64,000 nucleotides of DNA from Xanthobacteraceae bacterium (GCA_022844205.1 JALHMF010000005.1:158778-222777); one strand, 5' to 3'. Shown: positions 44,242 through 53,109, numbered from the stretch's first letter. Numbers and translations: made by a program. The notes: a model not told the origin generated them from the sequence alone.

Positions 44242-45273
44242 TCAGGGTGTCCTGCTGCGAATAGGCCTCGTGCTTTCCCGCATAATCAGTTCCGTACTGA
44301 TGGTTTCGCTACGCACCGGAAGGTTCTTCCGTGCGGCATTGATCAATGCTTCCGCTGCCGCATAACCCATTCGGCGCGCCGGCACGTGTACTGTGGAAAG
44401 GGGGGGATTCACCACGCGCGTGATCGGCAGGTCATCGAATCCGATGATTGAAAGGTCTTGTGGGACGCGAATCTTGAGACGCTGACAGGCGAACAATGCA
44501 CCGAGCGCCTGGATGTCGTTCGCGCAAAAAAGTGCCGTTGGCGGTTTTGCCAGGGAAACGAGCCGGGTCGCAGCGACGTTTGACGCCTCGATTTCAAACG
44601 GCCGCTCGGCCACAAGATCGGGGTCAAACGGTATCTTGTTCCGGGAAAGCACGTCCCGGTATGCCTGCAATCGCTGCGCGGCGCGGTCGTTGATCGAGGT
44701 GACGCCGCAGATCAGGCCAATACGGCGATGTCCCAGCTTGATCAGCATTTCCGTCGCTTCGGTGGCGGCGGCGCGGTTGTCGAAGGAGATCGCCGGCACG
44801 GTGCGCTTCGGGCTTGTCGACCACGTCACCACAAACGGAATTTTGTAGTGCCGCAAGAGCTGATAGAGCGCAGGATCACGCTTGTAGCCGGTCAGGATGA
44901 CGCCTTCCGCGCGGCTCTCGATCAGCCTGCGGATGATCACACTTTCGATTTCGGACGAGTAGTTCGCGTTGGCGATCAGGAGGTCGAGTCCAGCTTCTTG
45001 CAGGCGGTTCTGGATTGCTTCGGTGAATTCCGCATAGATCGAGTTTGAAATCGTAGGCACGATCAGGCCGACGAGGCCCGAGCGGCGCGAGGAAAAAGTC
45101 GCGGCACGGCCGTCAGGAACGAACTGGTGCTTCTCGATCAGCCCTAGAATTCGCTCCCGCGTTTGCGGGGCCACCGCCTCTGGCTGCCGCAGCACGCGGC
45201 TCACCGTGGCCACCGATACATTGGCCTTCCGGGCGAGCCACCGCACCGTGATGTTTTTGTCGGGCTTTTTCAT
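44242..45273 (-). CDS. LacI/GalR family transcriptional regulator
   Basis: A 343-residue repressor. The N-terminal LacI helix-turn-helix is ITVRWLARKANVSVATVSRVLRQPEAVAPQTRERILGLIEKHQFVPD (residues 8-54, with hinge). The effector domain has GLVGLIVPTISNSIYAEFTEAIQNRLQEAGLDLLIAN, HRRIGLICGVTSINDRAAQRLQAYRD and LFCANDIQALGALFACQRLKIRVPQDLSIIGFDDLPITRVVNPPLSTVHVP. It is divergent from the hisD-like gene, with a LacI-type palindrome at 45331 between them, so it very probably represses the enzyme-transporter operon and responds to its substrate or an intermediate. Confidence 0.92.
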   Translation of the reverse strand: MKKPDKNITVRWLARKANVSVATVSRVLRQPEAVAPQTRERILGLIEKHQFVPDGRAATFSSRRSGLVGLIVPTISNSIYAEFTEAIQNRLQEAGLDLLIANANYSSEIESVIIRRLIESRAEGVILTGYKRDPALYQLLRHYKIPFVVTWSTSPKRTVPAISFDNRAAATEATEMLIKLGHRRIGLICGVTSINDRAAQRLQAYRDVLSRNKIPFDPDLVAERPFEIEASNVAATRLVSLAKPPTALFCANDIQALGALFACQRLKIRVPQDLSIIGFDDLPITRVVNPPLSTVHVPARRMGYAAAEALINAARKNLPVRSETISTELIMRESTRPIRSRTP

Positions 45274-45330
45274 CGCCTTAGGCGTGGAACGGGCGCGTAT
45301 TGACAGGCGGGAACGCCCGATGGACAGTAA

Positions 45331-45344
45331 TGTAACCGGTTACA
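45331..45344. promoter_or_regulatory. LacI-type operator palindrome
   Basis: TGTAACCGGTTACA is a perfect 14-base palindrome with the central CG typical of LacI-family operators. It lies between the divergent lacI gene (start 45273) and the hisD-like gene (ATG 45365), 20 bases upstream of the latter. Placement also argues against the longer hisD start, which would put the operator inside the coding region. Confidence 0.75.
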
Positions 45345-45364
45345 TTTTGAAAGCAAAGTTCAAC

Positions 45365-46666
45365 ATGAACGGTAAGGTGCGATACCTGAAGCAGGCGGCT
45401 CCGCGCTCGCGCGAGGACAACCGGGAACTTACCGAATATGTCCGGCGCATGCTGGAGGACATCGACAGGAACGGCGACGAGGCTGTGCGCCGCTATGCGC
45501 GCGAGCTTGATGGCTGGACCAAGCCTGAGTTTCGCGTCTCCGCCGCCGAGATCGACGCCGCGCGGAAGGAAGTCAGCCCCCTGTTCAAGGAAGATTTTGC
45601 CTACTGCAAGAAACAGATCACCGCTTTTGCCAAGCGCCAGCGCGACTCTCTCTCGGAGTTCGAAACGCAGTTCGGCGAGGGCATCACGCTCGGCCAGAAA
45701 ATCATCCCGGTCGAAACCGTTGGGTGCTACATCCCGGGCGGAAAATATCCGCTGATCTCCGCCGCCATCATGAGCGTCGCTACGGCGAAGGTGGCAGGGG
45801 TCACTCACGTGATCGGCGCCGCACCTCCGCGTAAGGGTGCGGGAATTTATGCGCCGACGCTATACGCGCTCGCCGAGTCGGGCGCTGATGAAATCTATTG
45901 CATTGGCGGTGTGCAGGCTTTCGCCGCGATGGCCTATGGCCGTGTCGGCATGCGGCCGGTGGATATGATCACCGGCCCGGGCAATTCCTATGTAGCCGAG
46001 GCCAAGCGTCAGCTATTCGGCCTTGTTGGCATCGATCTGCCCGCGGGCCCGACAGAAATTCTTGTCATTGCGGATGACAGCGCGGACCCGGCCCTCGTCG
46101 CCACGGATCTTCTGGGGCAGGCGGAGCATGGGCCGGACAGCCCCGCCTGGCTGATCACCACGTCTGAAAAAATTGGACGCGAAGCGCTGGCCGAGATCGA
46201 GCGCCAGCTTTTGACGCTGCCGACCGCGGACGTCGCGGGCAAGGCTTGGGCCCGCTGGGGCGAGGTCGCGGTCGTCGAGGACGACGACGCGGCGATTGCG
46301 TTGAGCGACCAATATGCGCCGGAGCATCTCGAAGTTTTTTCCGCGCGCAACGATTACTATCTGCAAAATCTCAAGAACTACGGCAGCCTGTTTATCGGCG
46401 AGGAAAGCACCGTTGCCTACGGCGACAAGGGTGTGGGCACCAATCACACGCTGCCGACCGGACGGGCGGCGCGCTACACCGGCGGCTTGTGGGTTGGAAA
46501 GTTTCTGAAGACGGTCACCTACCAGCGGCTGACGGAGAAGGCGAGCGAGCGCATCGCGCCGATCATCGGCCGCATGTGCGCGACCGAGGGCATGCTCGCG
46601 CATGAGATCACTGCAACCGTCCGCGAACAGCGCTATTCCCAGCGCCAAAAGCGGAGTGCCGGATGA
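45365..46666 (+). CDS. histidinol dehydrogenase-family enzyme (HpsN-like, probably catabolic)
   Basis: A 433-residue zinc dehydrogenase starting at the ATG at 45365 (MNGKVRYLKQAAPRSREDNRELTE). An open extension to 45206 would swallow the operator and was rejected. HisD-fold zinc ligands are kept: Gln and His in LLGQAEHGPDSP, Asp in YGDKGVGTNHTLP and His in GMLAHEITA. The catalytic Glu-His pair sits in YAPEHLEV. The segment ARYTGGLWVGKFLKTVTYQ matches the HpsN (sulfopropanediol 3-dehydrogenase) branch better than biosynthetic HisD, from memory. Such enzymes oxidise a primary alcohol to an acid with two NAD+. In an operon with a malic enzyme and an importer it is likely catabolic. Confidence 0.82.
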   Translation: MNGKVRYLKQAAPRSREDNRELTEYVRRMLEDIDRNGDEAVRRYARELDGWTKPEFRVSAAEIDAARKEVSPLFKEDFAYCKKQITAFAKRQRDSLSEFETQFGEGITLGQKIIPVETVGCYIPGGKYPLISAAIMSVATAKVAGVTHVIGAAPPRKGAGIYAPTLYALAESGADEIYCIGGVQAFAAMAYGRVGMRPVDMITGPGNSYVAEAKRQLFGLVGIDLPAGPTEILVIADDSADPALVATDLLGQAEHGPDSPAWLITTSEKIGREALAEIERQLLTLPTADVAGKAWARWGEVAVVEDDDAAIALSDQYAPEHLEVFSARNDYYLQNLKNYGSLFIGEESTVAYGDKGVGTNHTLPTGRAARYTGGLWVGKFLKTVTYQRLTEKASERIAPIIGRMCATEGMLAHEITATVREQRYSQRQKRSAG

Positions 46667-47982
46667 CCGCAGCCTCCGATCCCGTCTGGACCGTGACGCC
46701 GGAAGCGGCGGTTGCGGCCGTTCGAGATGTGGTGCCGGGGTATGGCAAGCTGGAGGTTGTTCCTAAAGTACCGGTTGGGTCGCTGCGCGATATTGCGACA
46801 CTCTATACACCGGGTGTCGGCACGCTGGTGCAGCGCATCGCCGCCGATCCGCGCGCGGCGGAGACGCTGACCAACCGCGCCAACACGATCGCAGTGGTCA
46901 CGGACGGGACCGCCGTGCTCGGTTTTGGCCGCACGGGTCCGCTGCCCGCGGTGCCGGTGATGGAAGGGAAGGCGATCATGTTCAAGCTGATCGCCGGACT
47001 GGATGCCGTCCCCATTTGTCTTTCCGTGAAGGATCCGGATGCTCTCGCCGATCACATTGCAGCACTCGAGCCGTCTTTTGCCGGTTTCAATCTGGAGGAT
47101 GTGGCAGCACCCCATTGCTTCTCGACCGTCGAGCAGCTTGAGAAGCGACTTTCAGTTCCGGTCTTTCACGATGACCAGTACGGCACCGCCACGGTGATCG
47201 TGGCCGGCCTGATCAATGCCGCGAAGGTTGTCGGCAAGCAGCTCGAAAATCTGCGTGTCGTGGTGAATGGGGCAGGCGCTGCTGGCACGGCGGCTGCAAA
47301 GCTCATTCTTGCGCTCGGTGTCGGCGACGTGATTGTTTGCGATCGTCACGGCATTCTTTGCATCGATGAGAAGCAGCCGTTTCCGCATATGGCGGCTCTC
47401 GCTGGGATCACCAACCGCGAGCGGCTGAAGGGAGTCCTTGCTGACGCGCTGCGTGGCGCAGATGCATTTGTTGGCCTTAGCGCCGGAGGCTTGCTCGGAC
47501 CCGCGCATATCCAGTCGATGGCAAAATCGGCGGTCGTCTTTGCCTGCGCCAATCCCGAGCCCGAGATCATGCCGCGGGACGCGCTGGCGGCCGGTGCGGC
47601 GATTTCAGGCAGCGGCCGTTTCGATTCGGCGAACCAATGCAACAACGTGCTCGCTTTTCCTGGCATCATGCGCGGTGCTGTGGACCTGTGCGTCCGTCAT
47701 GTCACCGAGAGCATGTGCTTAGCGGCCGCAAGGGCAATCGCGGCGCATGTCGGCGATAAGCTGGCACCAGACAATGTGCTCCCAAGTGCGCTCGATGGGG
47801 ATCTTTGCCCCTTGGTGGCGGAAGCGGTGGCCGCAAAGGCAGCCGCCGAAGGGGAGGCACGAAAACCCTATGTGCGTGGCGAAATCGCCAATCGCGTCCG
47901 CGAGCGTAACCGCATTTCCGCGTGGCAGCAGGAAAACCTGCGCACGCTCCTAAAAAGTACCGCCGAGACAACGGCGGCTTAA
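46663..47982 (+). CDS. malic enzyme (short form)
   Basis: A 439-residue malic enzyme, oxidatively decarboxylating malate to pyruvate and CO2. It overlaps the hisD-like stop (ATGA). N-terminal malic domain: LEVVPKVPVGSLRDIATLYTPGVG (Tyr/Lys catalytic region), AVVTDGTAVLGFGRTGPLPAVPVMEGKAIMFKLIAGLDAVPICL, and the metal-binding NLEDVAAPHCF.....FHDDQYGTATV. The C-terminal NAD(P) fold is VVVNGAGAAGTAAAKL. It lacks the phosphotransacetylase-like domain of long bacterial MaeB. Cotranscription with a diol-type dehydrogenase suggests that the pathway produces malate, or an analogue accepted by this enzyme. Confidence 0.88.
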   Translation: MTAASDPVWTVTPEAAVAAVRDVVPGYGKLEVVPKVPVGSLRDIATLYTPGVGTLVQRIAADPRAAETLTNRANTIAVVTDGTAVLGFGRTGPLPAVPVMEGKAIMFKLIAGLDAVPICLSVKDPDALADHIAALEPSFAGFNLEDVAAPHCFSTVEQLEKRLSVPVFHDDQYGTATVIVAGLINAAKVVGKQLENLRVVVNGAGAAGTAAAKLILALGVGDVIVCDRHGILCIDEKQPFPHMAALAGITNRERLKGVLADALRGADAFVGLSAGGLLGPAHIQSMAKSAVVFACANPEPEIMPRDALAAGAAISGSGRFDSANQCNNVLAFPGIMRGAVDLCVRHVTESMCLAAARAIAAHVGDKLAPDNVLPSALDGDLCPLVAEAVAAKAAAEGEARKPYVRGEIANRVRERNRISAWQQENLRTLLKSTAETTAA

Positions 47983-48008
47983 AAACACATCACGAGGAGG
48001 AAGCAACA

Positions 48009-49400
48009 ATGCGAGTCAAGGACCAGCATACAAACAAGGCCGGGCTCGGCCGCCGCGAATTTCTCGGCGGTACCGCTGCCCTGGGTCTCGGTGCCAGCGG
48101 CTTGTTCGGATCCAAATCCGCTCTCGCCCAGAGCACCAAGACCGGAACGGTACGCGTCTGGGGCGAGCCGGGACCCTATGGCGGCGTCGGCGTCGCGGCG
48201 ATGAACGAATGGGCGCAGAAGAACGCTCCTGGACTGAAGTTCGAAATCGAGACGATCCCGTGGGACAATGTCTACGTGAAGCTGATGACGGATCTTGCGG
48301 CCAAGCGCCCGCCGTCGCTGATCAGCGTGGAATCGCCGATCGCCATGCAGATGATGGCGGAAGGCCTCTTGCTGCCGGTCGACGACCTTGTTGAGAAGAT
48401 CGGCCGCAACCGTCTCGTTGACGGCGTGAAGTGGGACTACTGGGGCAACTGGAAGGGCAAGCAATATGTCATTCCGGCTCACCATCAGCCGCACCTGCTC
48501 CTCGTCCGCATGGACATCGTGAAGGAGTTGGGTCTGAAGGATCCCGACACCTGGGACTGGAACGACCTGCTCAATGCCGCGAAGACGATCTCCGAGAAGA
48601 AGCAGGGCATGGCCGGCTTCTGCATGGCGCTCGGCCGCAATCTCTGCACGGATTATCACTTTGCGGCGCTGTTACATTCCGCTGGCGGGCGCATGTACGA
48701 TCCGTCCAACAAATATGAAGTGATGTTCGACAGCCCGCAGACGGTCGAGGCGCTCAACTTCGTGAAGGAGCTCCGTCCCTACATGCCGAAGGGCGCGGTC
48801 GAATACAGCTTCCTGCAGGTTGTGGACGCCCACGTCACCGGCCAGACCGCCATGAGCTTCTACTGGGGCCGCACGCTCGGCCGCGCGGCGGAAGAGGCGA
48901 AGCCGGTGTTCGAGGCGACGGAAGCCTTCAACCATGCGAAGCATCCGAAGACCGGACGGCGCAACAACTGGAACGACTTCCAGGGCTGGTGCATTCCCGC
49001 GCAGAACAATCCGTTCATCGAGGAAGTGAAGCAGGCGCTCGTCTATCAGCAGACCAGCAAGGAATGGCTGATCAAGTACTGCCACTCCCTGATGCCGAAC
49101 GTGGCGCCGACCTATAAGGACATTGCAGACGCGCCGGAACTGAAGAACCATCCGTTTTATCAGTCGAAGTCGAAGACGGTGGATACGTATTTCAAGGCCT
49201 CGCTCGCGCACTCAAGCAGTACGGCGAACGAACTGTTGCAGGGCCCGAATCCGCTCGCAGGTTACGTACACGGGCGTTCGATCCTGGCGCAAACCGTTCA
49301 GAAGGTTGTCATTGACAACATGAAGCCGGAAGATGCCGCCAAGTGGGGCGCGCGCGAGTTGGAAGCAATCCGCAAGGAAAACGCCCGCCTGCTGGGCTGA
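48009..49400 (+). CDS. sugar-type ABC transporter substrate-binding protein
   Basis: A 463-residue extracellular binding protein from the ATG at 48009 (RBS gaggaagc). The N-terminus MRVKDQHTNKAGLGRREFLGGTAALGLGASGLFGSKSALAQ is a Tat leader (RREFLGG). The mature protein has the MalE/UgpB-like pattern: TVRVWGEPGPYGGVGVAAMNEWAQKNAPGLKFEIETIPWDNVYVKLMTDLAAKRPPSLISV, DTWDWNDLLNAAKTI, and a C-terminal AKWGARELEAIRKE. It delivers the ligand to the two permeases downstream. The substrate is unknown; genes suggest a polyol or hydroxy acid. Confidence 0.9.
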   Translation: MRVKDQHTNKAGLGRREFLGGTAALGLGASGLFGSKSALAQSTKTGTVRVWGEPGPYGGVGVAAMNEWAQKNAPGLKFEIETIPWDNVYVKLMTDLAAKRPPSLISVESPIAMQMMAEGLLLPVDDLVEKIGRNRLVDGVKWDYWGNWKGKQYVIPAHHQPHLLLVRMDIVKELGLKDPDTWDWNDLLNAAKTISEKKQGMAGFCMALGRNLCTDYHFAALLHSAGGRMYDPSNKYEVMFDSPQTVEALNFVKELRPYMPKGAVEYSFLQVVDAHVTGQTAMSFYWGRTLGRAAEEAKPVFEATEAFNHAKHPKTGRRNNWNDFQGWCIPAQNNPFIEEVKQALVYQQTSKEWLIKYCHSLMPNVAPTYKDIADAPELKNHPFYQSKSKTVDTYFKASLAHSSSTANELLQGPNPLAGYVHGRSILAQTVQKVVIDNMKPEDAAKWGARELEAIRKENARLLG

Positions 49401-49449
49401 ACAAGACGCCGGGCGGCCTCGCGCCGCCCGGCCTTTTCGGAGCGGATTG

Positions 49450-50349
49450 ATGCGCCGCCTTCATGCTTTGTTGTCTTCGGATCGCGCCGTCGGTCTGCTG
49501 TTCATTGCGCCGTTTGTAGTCACCGCGATTGTATTCATGGTCTATCCGGTCGTGGAAGCGATCCGGATGGCGTTCTATAGCTACAATCCGTTGCGCCCGG
49601 ATCTTTCTGCTTTTGTCGGGATCGCGAATTTCGAGTTTCTGTTTTCGGACCCGCTATTCTGGGATTCGCTCTGGCAGGCGACTGTATGGACGCTTCTTTC
49701 CATCCTCTTCCAGACAATTCTCGGCGTGGGCATCGCGATGCTCCTGCATCGCGCGCTGTTCGGCATGGCCTTCTTCCGCGGCCTGCTGCTGTTTCCCTAT
49801 ATCGTGCCCACCGTCGTTATCGCGCTGATCTGGCGCTGGATCTTCAATCCTGAAATCGGGGTGGTGAATTACTCGCTGCTTGCGAGCGGTATCATCCGCG
49901 AGCCGGTTTACTGGCTTTCGACGCCCACGATGGCGATGGCCTCCACCATCATGCTGAACGTGTGGAAATACACACCGTTCGTCGTCATCTGCGTGCTCGC
50001 GCGTTTGCAGACGGTGCCGCTGGAGCTTTATGACGCCGCGAAGGTCGATGGGGCAGGCTTCATCCGCCGCTTTATCGATGTAACGCTGCCTCAACTGCGC
50101 GAGGTGCTGATTGTTGTCATCGTGTTTCGCACGATCTGGACCTTCAACAAGTTCGAGGAAATCTATCTGCTCACCAAGGGAGGACCCGGCACCTCGACGT
50201 TCAACCTCGCCGTTTATTCCTTTGAACAGTCGATGGCGAGCCTGCGGCTCGGCGTCGGTGCCGCTACAGGGGTAGTGATGATGATCATGCTGTTAATCGG
50301 CAGCATCGTCTATCTGCGCATCACAAAATTCGGCGAGGAGGTGCGCTGA
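49450..50349 (+). CDS. ABC sugar-type permease 1 (MalF/UgpA family)
   Basis: A 299-residue inner-membrane permease from the ATG at 49450. Six helices are expected: LLFIAPFVVTAIVFMVYPVVEAI, ATVWTLLSILFQTILGVGIAMLL, GLLLFPYIVPTVVIALIWRWIF and so on. The EAA loop that contacts the ATPase is ELYDAAKVDGAGFIRRFIDVTLPQLREV. Its stop overlaps the start of permease 2 (gctgatg), so they are coupled. Confidence 0.92.
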   Translation: MRRLHALLSSDRAVGLLFIAPFVVTAIVFMVYPVVEAIRMAFYSYNPLRPDLSAFVGIANFEFLFSDPLFWDSLWQATVWTLLSILFQTILGVGIAMLLHRALFGMAFFRGLLLFPYIVPTVVIALIWRWIFNPEIGVVNYSLLASGIIREPVYWLSTPTMAMASTIMLNVWKYTPFVVICVLARLQTVPLELYDAAKVDGAGFIRRFIDVTLPQLREVLIVVIVFRTIWTFNKFEEIYLLTKGGPGTSTFNLAVYSFEQSMASLRLGVGAATGVVMMIMLLIGSIVYLRITKFGEEVR

Positions 50350-51251
50350 TGCTGACGCGCAAACAACTATGGCGCGCCGCTCGTGACGCGCTGCTTTACG
50401 TGTCGCTGTGCACCGTCACCTTCATTGTGTGCTTCCCGTTGATCTGGGCGTTGTCGACCTCGCTGAAGCCGAAATCGGAAATTTTCGCGACACCGCCGAC
50501 GCTCGTGCCGCGGACGCTGACGTTTGAGAACTACGAGGCGCTGCTGACGGGGCGGCAGCAATATTACCACTCGGGACCGCAGACCGCACCATCCGGCCCC
50601 ACACCGGCCCAGTTCTTCACGCGCTGGTTCGTCAACAGTGTAATCGTGACGGCCGGCTCCACCCTGATCTCCATCGTGATCTCGACGCTGGCGGCCTACA
50701 GCCTGACGCGTTTCCGATACTGGGGCCGCTCCGTGGTGCCGTATTTCAGCCTGCTCGGCTACATGGTGCCCTCGATCATTTTCGTGTTTCCGCTGTTCCT
50801 GATGATGGTGCGGCTGGAGCTGACCGACAGTTTGTGGAGCCTGATCTTCGGGTATGTCTCCATCACGCTTCCGTTCTGCATGTGGTTGATGTGGGCATTT
50901 ATGCGCTCGATTCCCATTGAAATCGAAGAAGCGGCGCTCATTGACGGCGCGTCGCGCTATCAGGTGTTTCGCCAGGTCGTGCTGCCGACGGCGCTGCCAG
51001 GTATTATCGCCGCCTCGATCTTCGCAATGATCGTGTCCTGGAATGACTATCTGTTTGGACGCGTTTTCATCAACTCGCTGGACAATCTCACGCTGACCGT
51101 CGGTGTGATGCTGTTCTTCGAGGGGACCCACGTGGACTGGGGGCTGCTGATGGCGGCCTCGGTGCTGATGACGGTGCCGATGGCGATCTTGTTCATGGCG
51201 CTGCAGCGCCATCTCGTTGCCGGCTTCGGCGCCGGCGCTGTGAAGGGTTGA
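50349..51251 (+). CDS. ABC sugar-type permease 2 (MalG/UgpE family)
   Basis: A 300-residue partner permease. Membrane segments include ALLYVSLCTVTFIVCFPLIWALST, SVIVTAGSTLISIVISTLAAYSLTRF, VVPYFSLLGYMVPSIIFVFPLFLMM and a final VLMTVPMAILFMALQRHLVAGFGAGAVKG. The EAA loop is EIEEAALIDGASRYQVFRQVVLPTALPGI. The QRHLVAGFGAGAVKG C-terminus is the standard end of CUT1 permeases of this side. Confidence 0.92.
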   Translation: MLTRKQLWRAARDALLYVSLCTVTFIVCFPLIWALSTSLKPKSEIFATPPTLVPRTLTFENYEALLTGRQQYYHSGPQTAPSGPTPAQFFTRWFVNSVIVTAGSTLISIVISTLAAYSLTRFRYWGRSVVPYFSLLGYMVPSIIFVFPLFLMMVRLELTDSLWSLIFGYVSITLPFCMWLMWAFMRSIPIEIEEAALIDGASRYQVFRQVVLPTALPGIIAASIFAMIVSWNDYLFGRVFINSLDNLTLTVGVMLFFEGTHVDWGLLMAASVLMTVPMAILFMALQRHLVAGFGAGAVKG

Positions 51252-51252
51252 A

Positions 51253-52326
51253 ATGGAAGTCAGACTGGAACGGATCAATAAGCGATTTGGCGCGGTTCAG
51301 ATTCTCAAAGACATCGACCTTGTGTTTCCGAGCCGGAAATTCGTCACCCTGCTGGGGCCGTCGGGCTGCGGGAAGACGACGCTCCTGCGCATGATCGCGG
51401 GCTTGGAAGACATCACCGCCGGCAAGATCTGGTTCGGCGAGCGCGTGGTGAATGAGCTGGCGCCACGCGACCGCAATATAGCGATGGTGTTCCAGTCCTA
51501 TGCGCTGTATCCGCAAATGACGGTGCGCCGCAATCTCGGCTACGGGCTGCGGGTTCGCGGCACGCCTGTGTCCGAAATCGACACGGCGGTTGAGCGCGTC
51601 GCCCGCATTCTTGAGATCGACCACTTGCTCGAGCGTAAGCCCGCCCAGCTTTCGGGCGGACAGCGCCAGCGCGTGGCGCTCGGCCGCGCCATGGTCCGCA
51701 AGCCCGACATTTTTCTGATGGACGAGCCGCTGTCCAACCTCGATGCCAAGCTGCGCGTTACCATGCGCGGGGAGCTGCGGCGGTTTCATCTCGATCTGAA
51801 CGCCACCACGATTTATGTAACGCACGATCAGCTTGAGGCCATGACGATGTCTGACTTGATCGCGGTGATGCATCATGGTGTCGTGCAGCAGTATGGCACC
51901 CCGGCGGAGATTTATAGCAAACCAGCGAACCTCTTCGTTGCGGGATTTATCGGGAGTCCTCCGATGAATTTTCTGGAGGGAGAGATTAGCAACAGGCGTT
52001 TCCTGGTTGGCGATGGAAGCCTGCCGCTTCCGGCTCTTCAGGTGGAGGCAAACGCACAAAAGGCGGTTCTTGGCGTGCGACCCCAGGACCTCAGTCGGGC
52101 GCCAGCCGCGGGCCAGGATACGATCACGGGCACGATTTCACTGGTTGAGCTGCTCGGCTCGGAAAAGCTCGTCGAAGTCCAGCTTCAGAATCGCAAGCGA
52201 ATGAGTATTCAGCTTCGAGCTGATGCATTTGTAGAAATGGGTGCGTTATTTCATCTGCGTTTCGATCCGCAACGCTTGCACCTGTTTGATAAAGAAAGCG
52301 GGAACATAATTCCCGCCTCCAACTGA
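51253..52326 (+). CDS. sn-glycerol-3-phosphate/sugar-type ABC transporter ATP-binding protein (UgpC/MalK family)
   Basis: A 357-residue ATPase one base after permease 2. All ABC motifs are present: Walker A GPSGCGKTTLL (about residue 38), Q-loop MVFQSYALYPQMTV, signature LSGGQRQRVALGRAM, Walker B IFLMDEPLSNLDAKLR, and switch His in YVTHDQLEAMTMSD. The C-terminal TOBE-like regulatory domain covers about 240-355 (GFIGSPPMNFLEGEIS, GVRPQDLSRAPA). It completes a four-gene importer with the binding protein and two permeases. Confidence 0.93.
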   Translation: MEVRLERINKRFGAVQILKDIDLVFPSRKFVTLLGPSGCGKTTLLRMIAGLEDITAGKIWFGERVVNELAPRDRNIAMVFQSYALYPQMTVRRNLGYGLRVRGTPVSEIDTAVERVARILEIDHLLERKPAQLSGGQRQRVALGRAMVRKPDIFLMDEPLSNLDAKLRVTMRGELRRFHLDLNATTIYVTHDQLEAMTMSDLIAVMHHGVVQQYGTPAEIYSKPANLFVAGFIGSPPMNFLEGEISNRRFLVGDGSLPLPALQVEANAQKAVLGVRPQDLSRAPAAGQDTITGTISLVELLGSEKLVEVQLQNRKRMSIQLRADAFVEMGALFHLRFDPQRLHLFDKESGNIIPASN

Positions 52327-52381
52327 TGTGCAACCCGCAGGTAACCACGGCTTCAAGGGGTGTCTGGCATATCGAAAACAC

Positions 52382-52426
52382 TGGTGCCGGGTGAGAGGAT
52401 TGAACTCCCGACCTTCGGTTTACAAA
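52382..52426 (-). repeat. 45-bp tRNA-Thr 3'-half copy (att-like site 2)
   Basis: Identical over 45 bases to the CCA-proximal half of tRNA-Thr at 57471-57515. It stops inside the anticodon loop and then runs into unrelated sequence (cccgcgagtc). It is the junction between island A (ends with the ABC ATPase, 56 bases to the left) and island B. Confidence 0.88.
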
Positions 52427-52622
52427 CCCGCGAGTCAACCGCGCAAAGTATTTGAAACTAAAGACAATTTATTTTCTAGCCATGAGCTAGTCATGAGGTT
52501 TTTGGGGTATTGGTGGGGAGCTATGTGGAGCGATGTGTGACCGTGCTAAGCTGAAAAAATGAAACTTTCATTCTCAGACATAACGAACACTCAGGCGTAT
52601 CAAATTCAAGCTGCAGCAGTAT
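52427..52622. other. A+T-rich junction sequence between att-like site 2 and the IS element
   Basis: About 200 bases without a supported gene. An ATG at 52559 opens MKLSFSDITNTQAYQIQAA, which runs into the IS left end after about 22 codons; it may be the start of a gene interrupted by the IS. The composition is visibly lower in G+C than the core. Confidence 0.35.
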
Positions 52623-53029
52623 TGATCGGCCCCCACTGAGTGGTCCACTTGCAATGTTAGTCGCGAGACCGGTTGCTAAGCCTCTTTGGCAGCTTGGTCT
52701 TTGAGTTGTTGGTTGGCAAGCGCCAGCTCCGCGACCAGACGCCGGAGCAGTTCATTCTCTCGCTCGAGCCCTTTCAGACGCTGCGCTTGTGAAAGTTTCA
52801 TGCCGCCGAACTCCTTGCGCCATCGATAGAAAGTCTGCTCCGAGATCGTCAGGGTGCGGCACACGTCGGGTAGCGTCTCTCCCTGTCCCAGACGGATTTC
52901 CGCCTCTCTTAGCTTGCTGATGATCTGCTCTGCAGTGAACCGTTTCCGAGGCATCTTGATTGATCTCCCGTTGCTAAAACGGGCCTCGGACTAACATTCA
53001 ACCTGGACCACTTTTCCGGGGGCAGCTCA
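52623..53029 (-). mobile_element. internally deleted IS3-type insertion sequence, 407 bp
   Basis: Imperfect terminal inverted repeats face inward: TGATCGGCCCCCACTGAGTGGTCCA on the left and TGAGCTGCCCCCGGAAAAGTGG on the minus strand from 53029. Both continue into a shared AATGTTAGTC word. Between them is only the OrfA coding region; the OrfB transposase is missing entirely, so the OrfA stop is followed at once by the left end. No obvious target duplication is seen. Confidence 0.75.
52676..52954 (-). CDS. IS3-family OrfA (transposase helix-turn-helix protein)
   Basis: A 92-residue OrfA: MPRKRFTAEQIISKLREAEIRLGQGETLPDVCRTLTISEQTFYRWRKEFGGM (HTH), then the leucine-zipper-like tail LKGLERENELLRRLVAELALANQQLKDQA. 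In intact elements OrfA and OrfB are joined by frameshifting to form the transposase. Here OrfB is absent, so this protein alone cannot move the element, though it might bind its ends or regulate a full copy elsewhere. Confidence 0.85.
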   Translation of the reverse strand: MPRKRFTAEQIISKLREAEIRLGQGETLPDVCRTLTISEQTFYRWRKEFGGMKLSQAQRLKGLERENELLRRLVAELALANQQLKDQAAKEA

Positions 53030-53071
53030 CACAGGCCATATTGTTTGGCGGAACTATCATCCACGCAGGTT

Positions 53072-53109
53072 CAGGGCGCTCTGAAGTAATCAGGGCGCTC
53101 TGAAGTAAT
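53072..53109. repeat. 19-bp direct tandem duplication
   Basis: cagggcgctctgaagtaat occurs twice head to tail (53072-53090 and 53091-53109) right of the IS element. It looks like a slippage or excision footprint. Confidence 0.85.

Noticed and set aside
53050..53076. Second EcfG promoter before the hybrid kinase
   Set aside because: GGAAC is followed by GTT after only 14 bases and lies too far from the GTG start; spacing outside the accepted 16-17.
53072..53109. CRISPR-like repeat
   Set aside because: Only two adjacent 19-base copies with no spacer and no cas genes; it is a simple tandem duplication.
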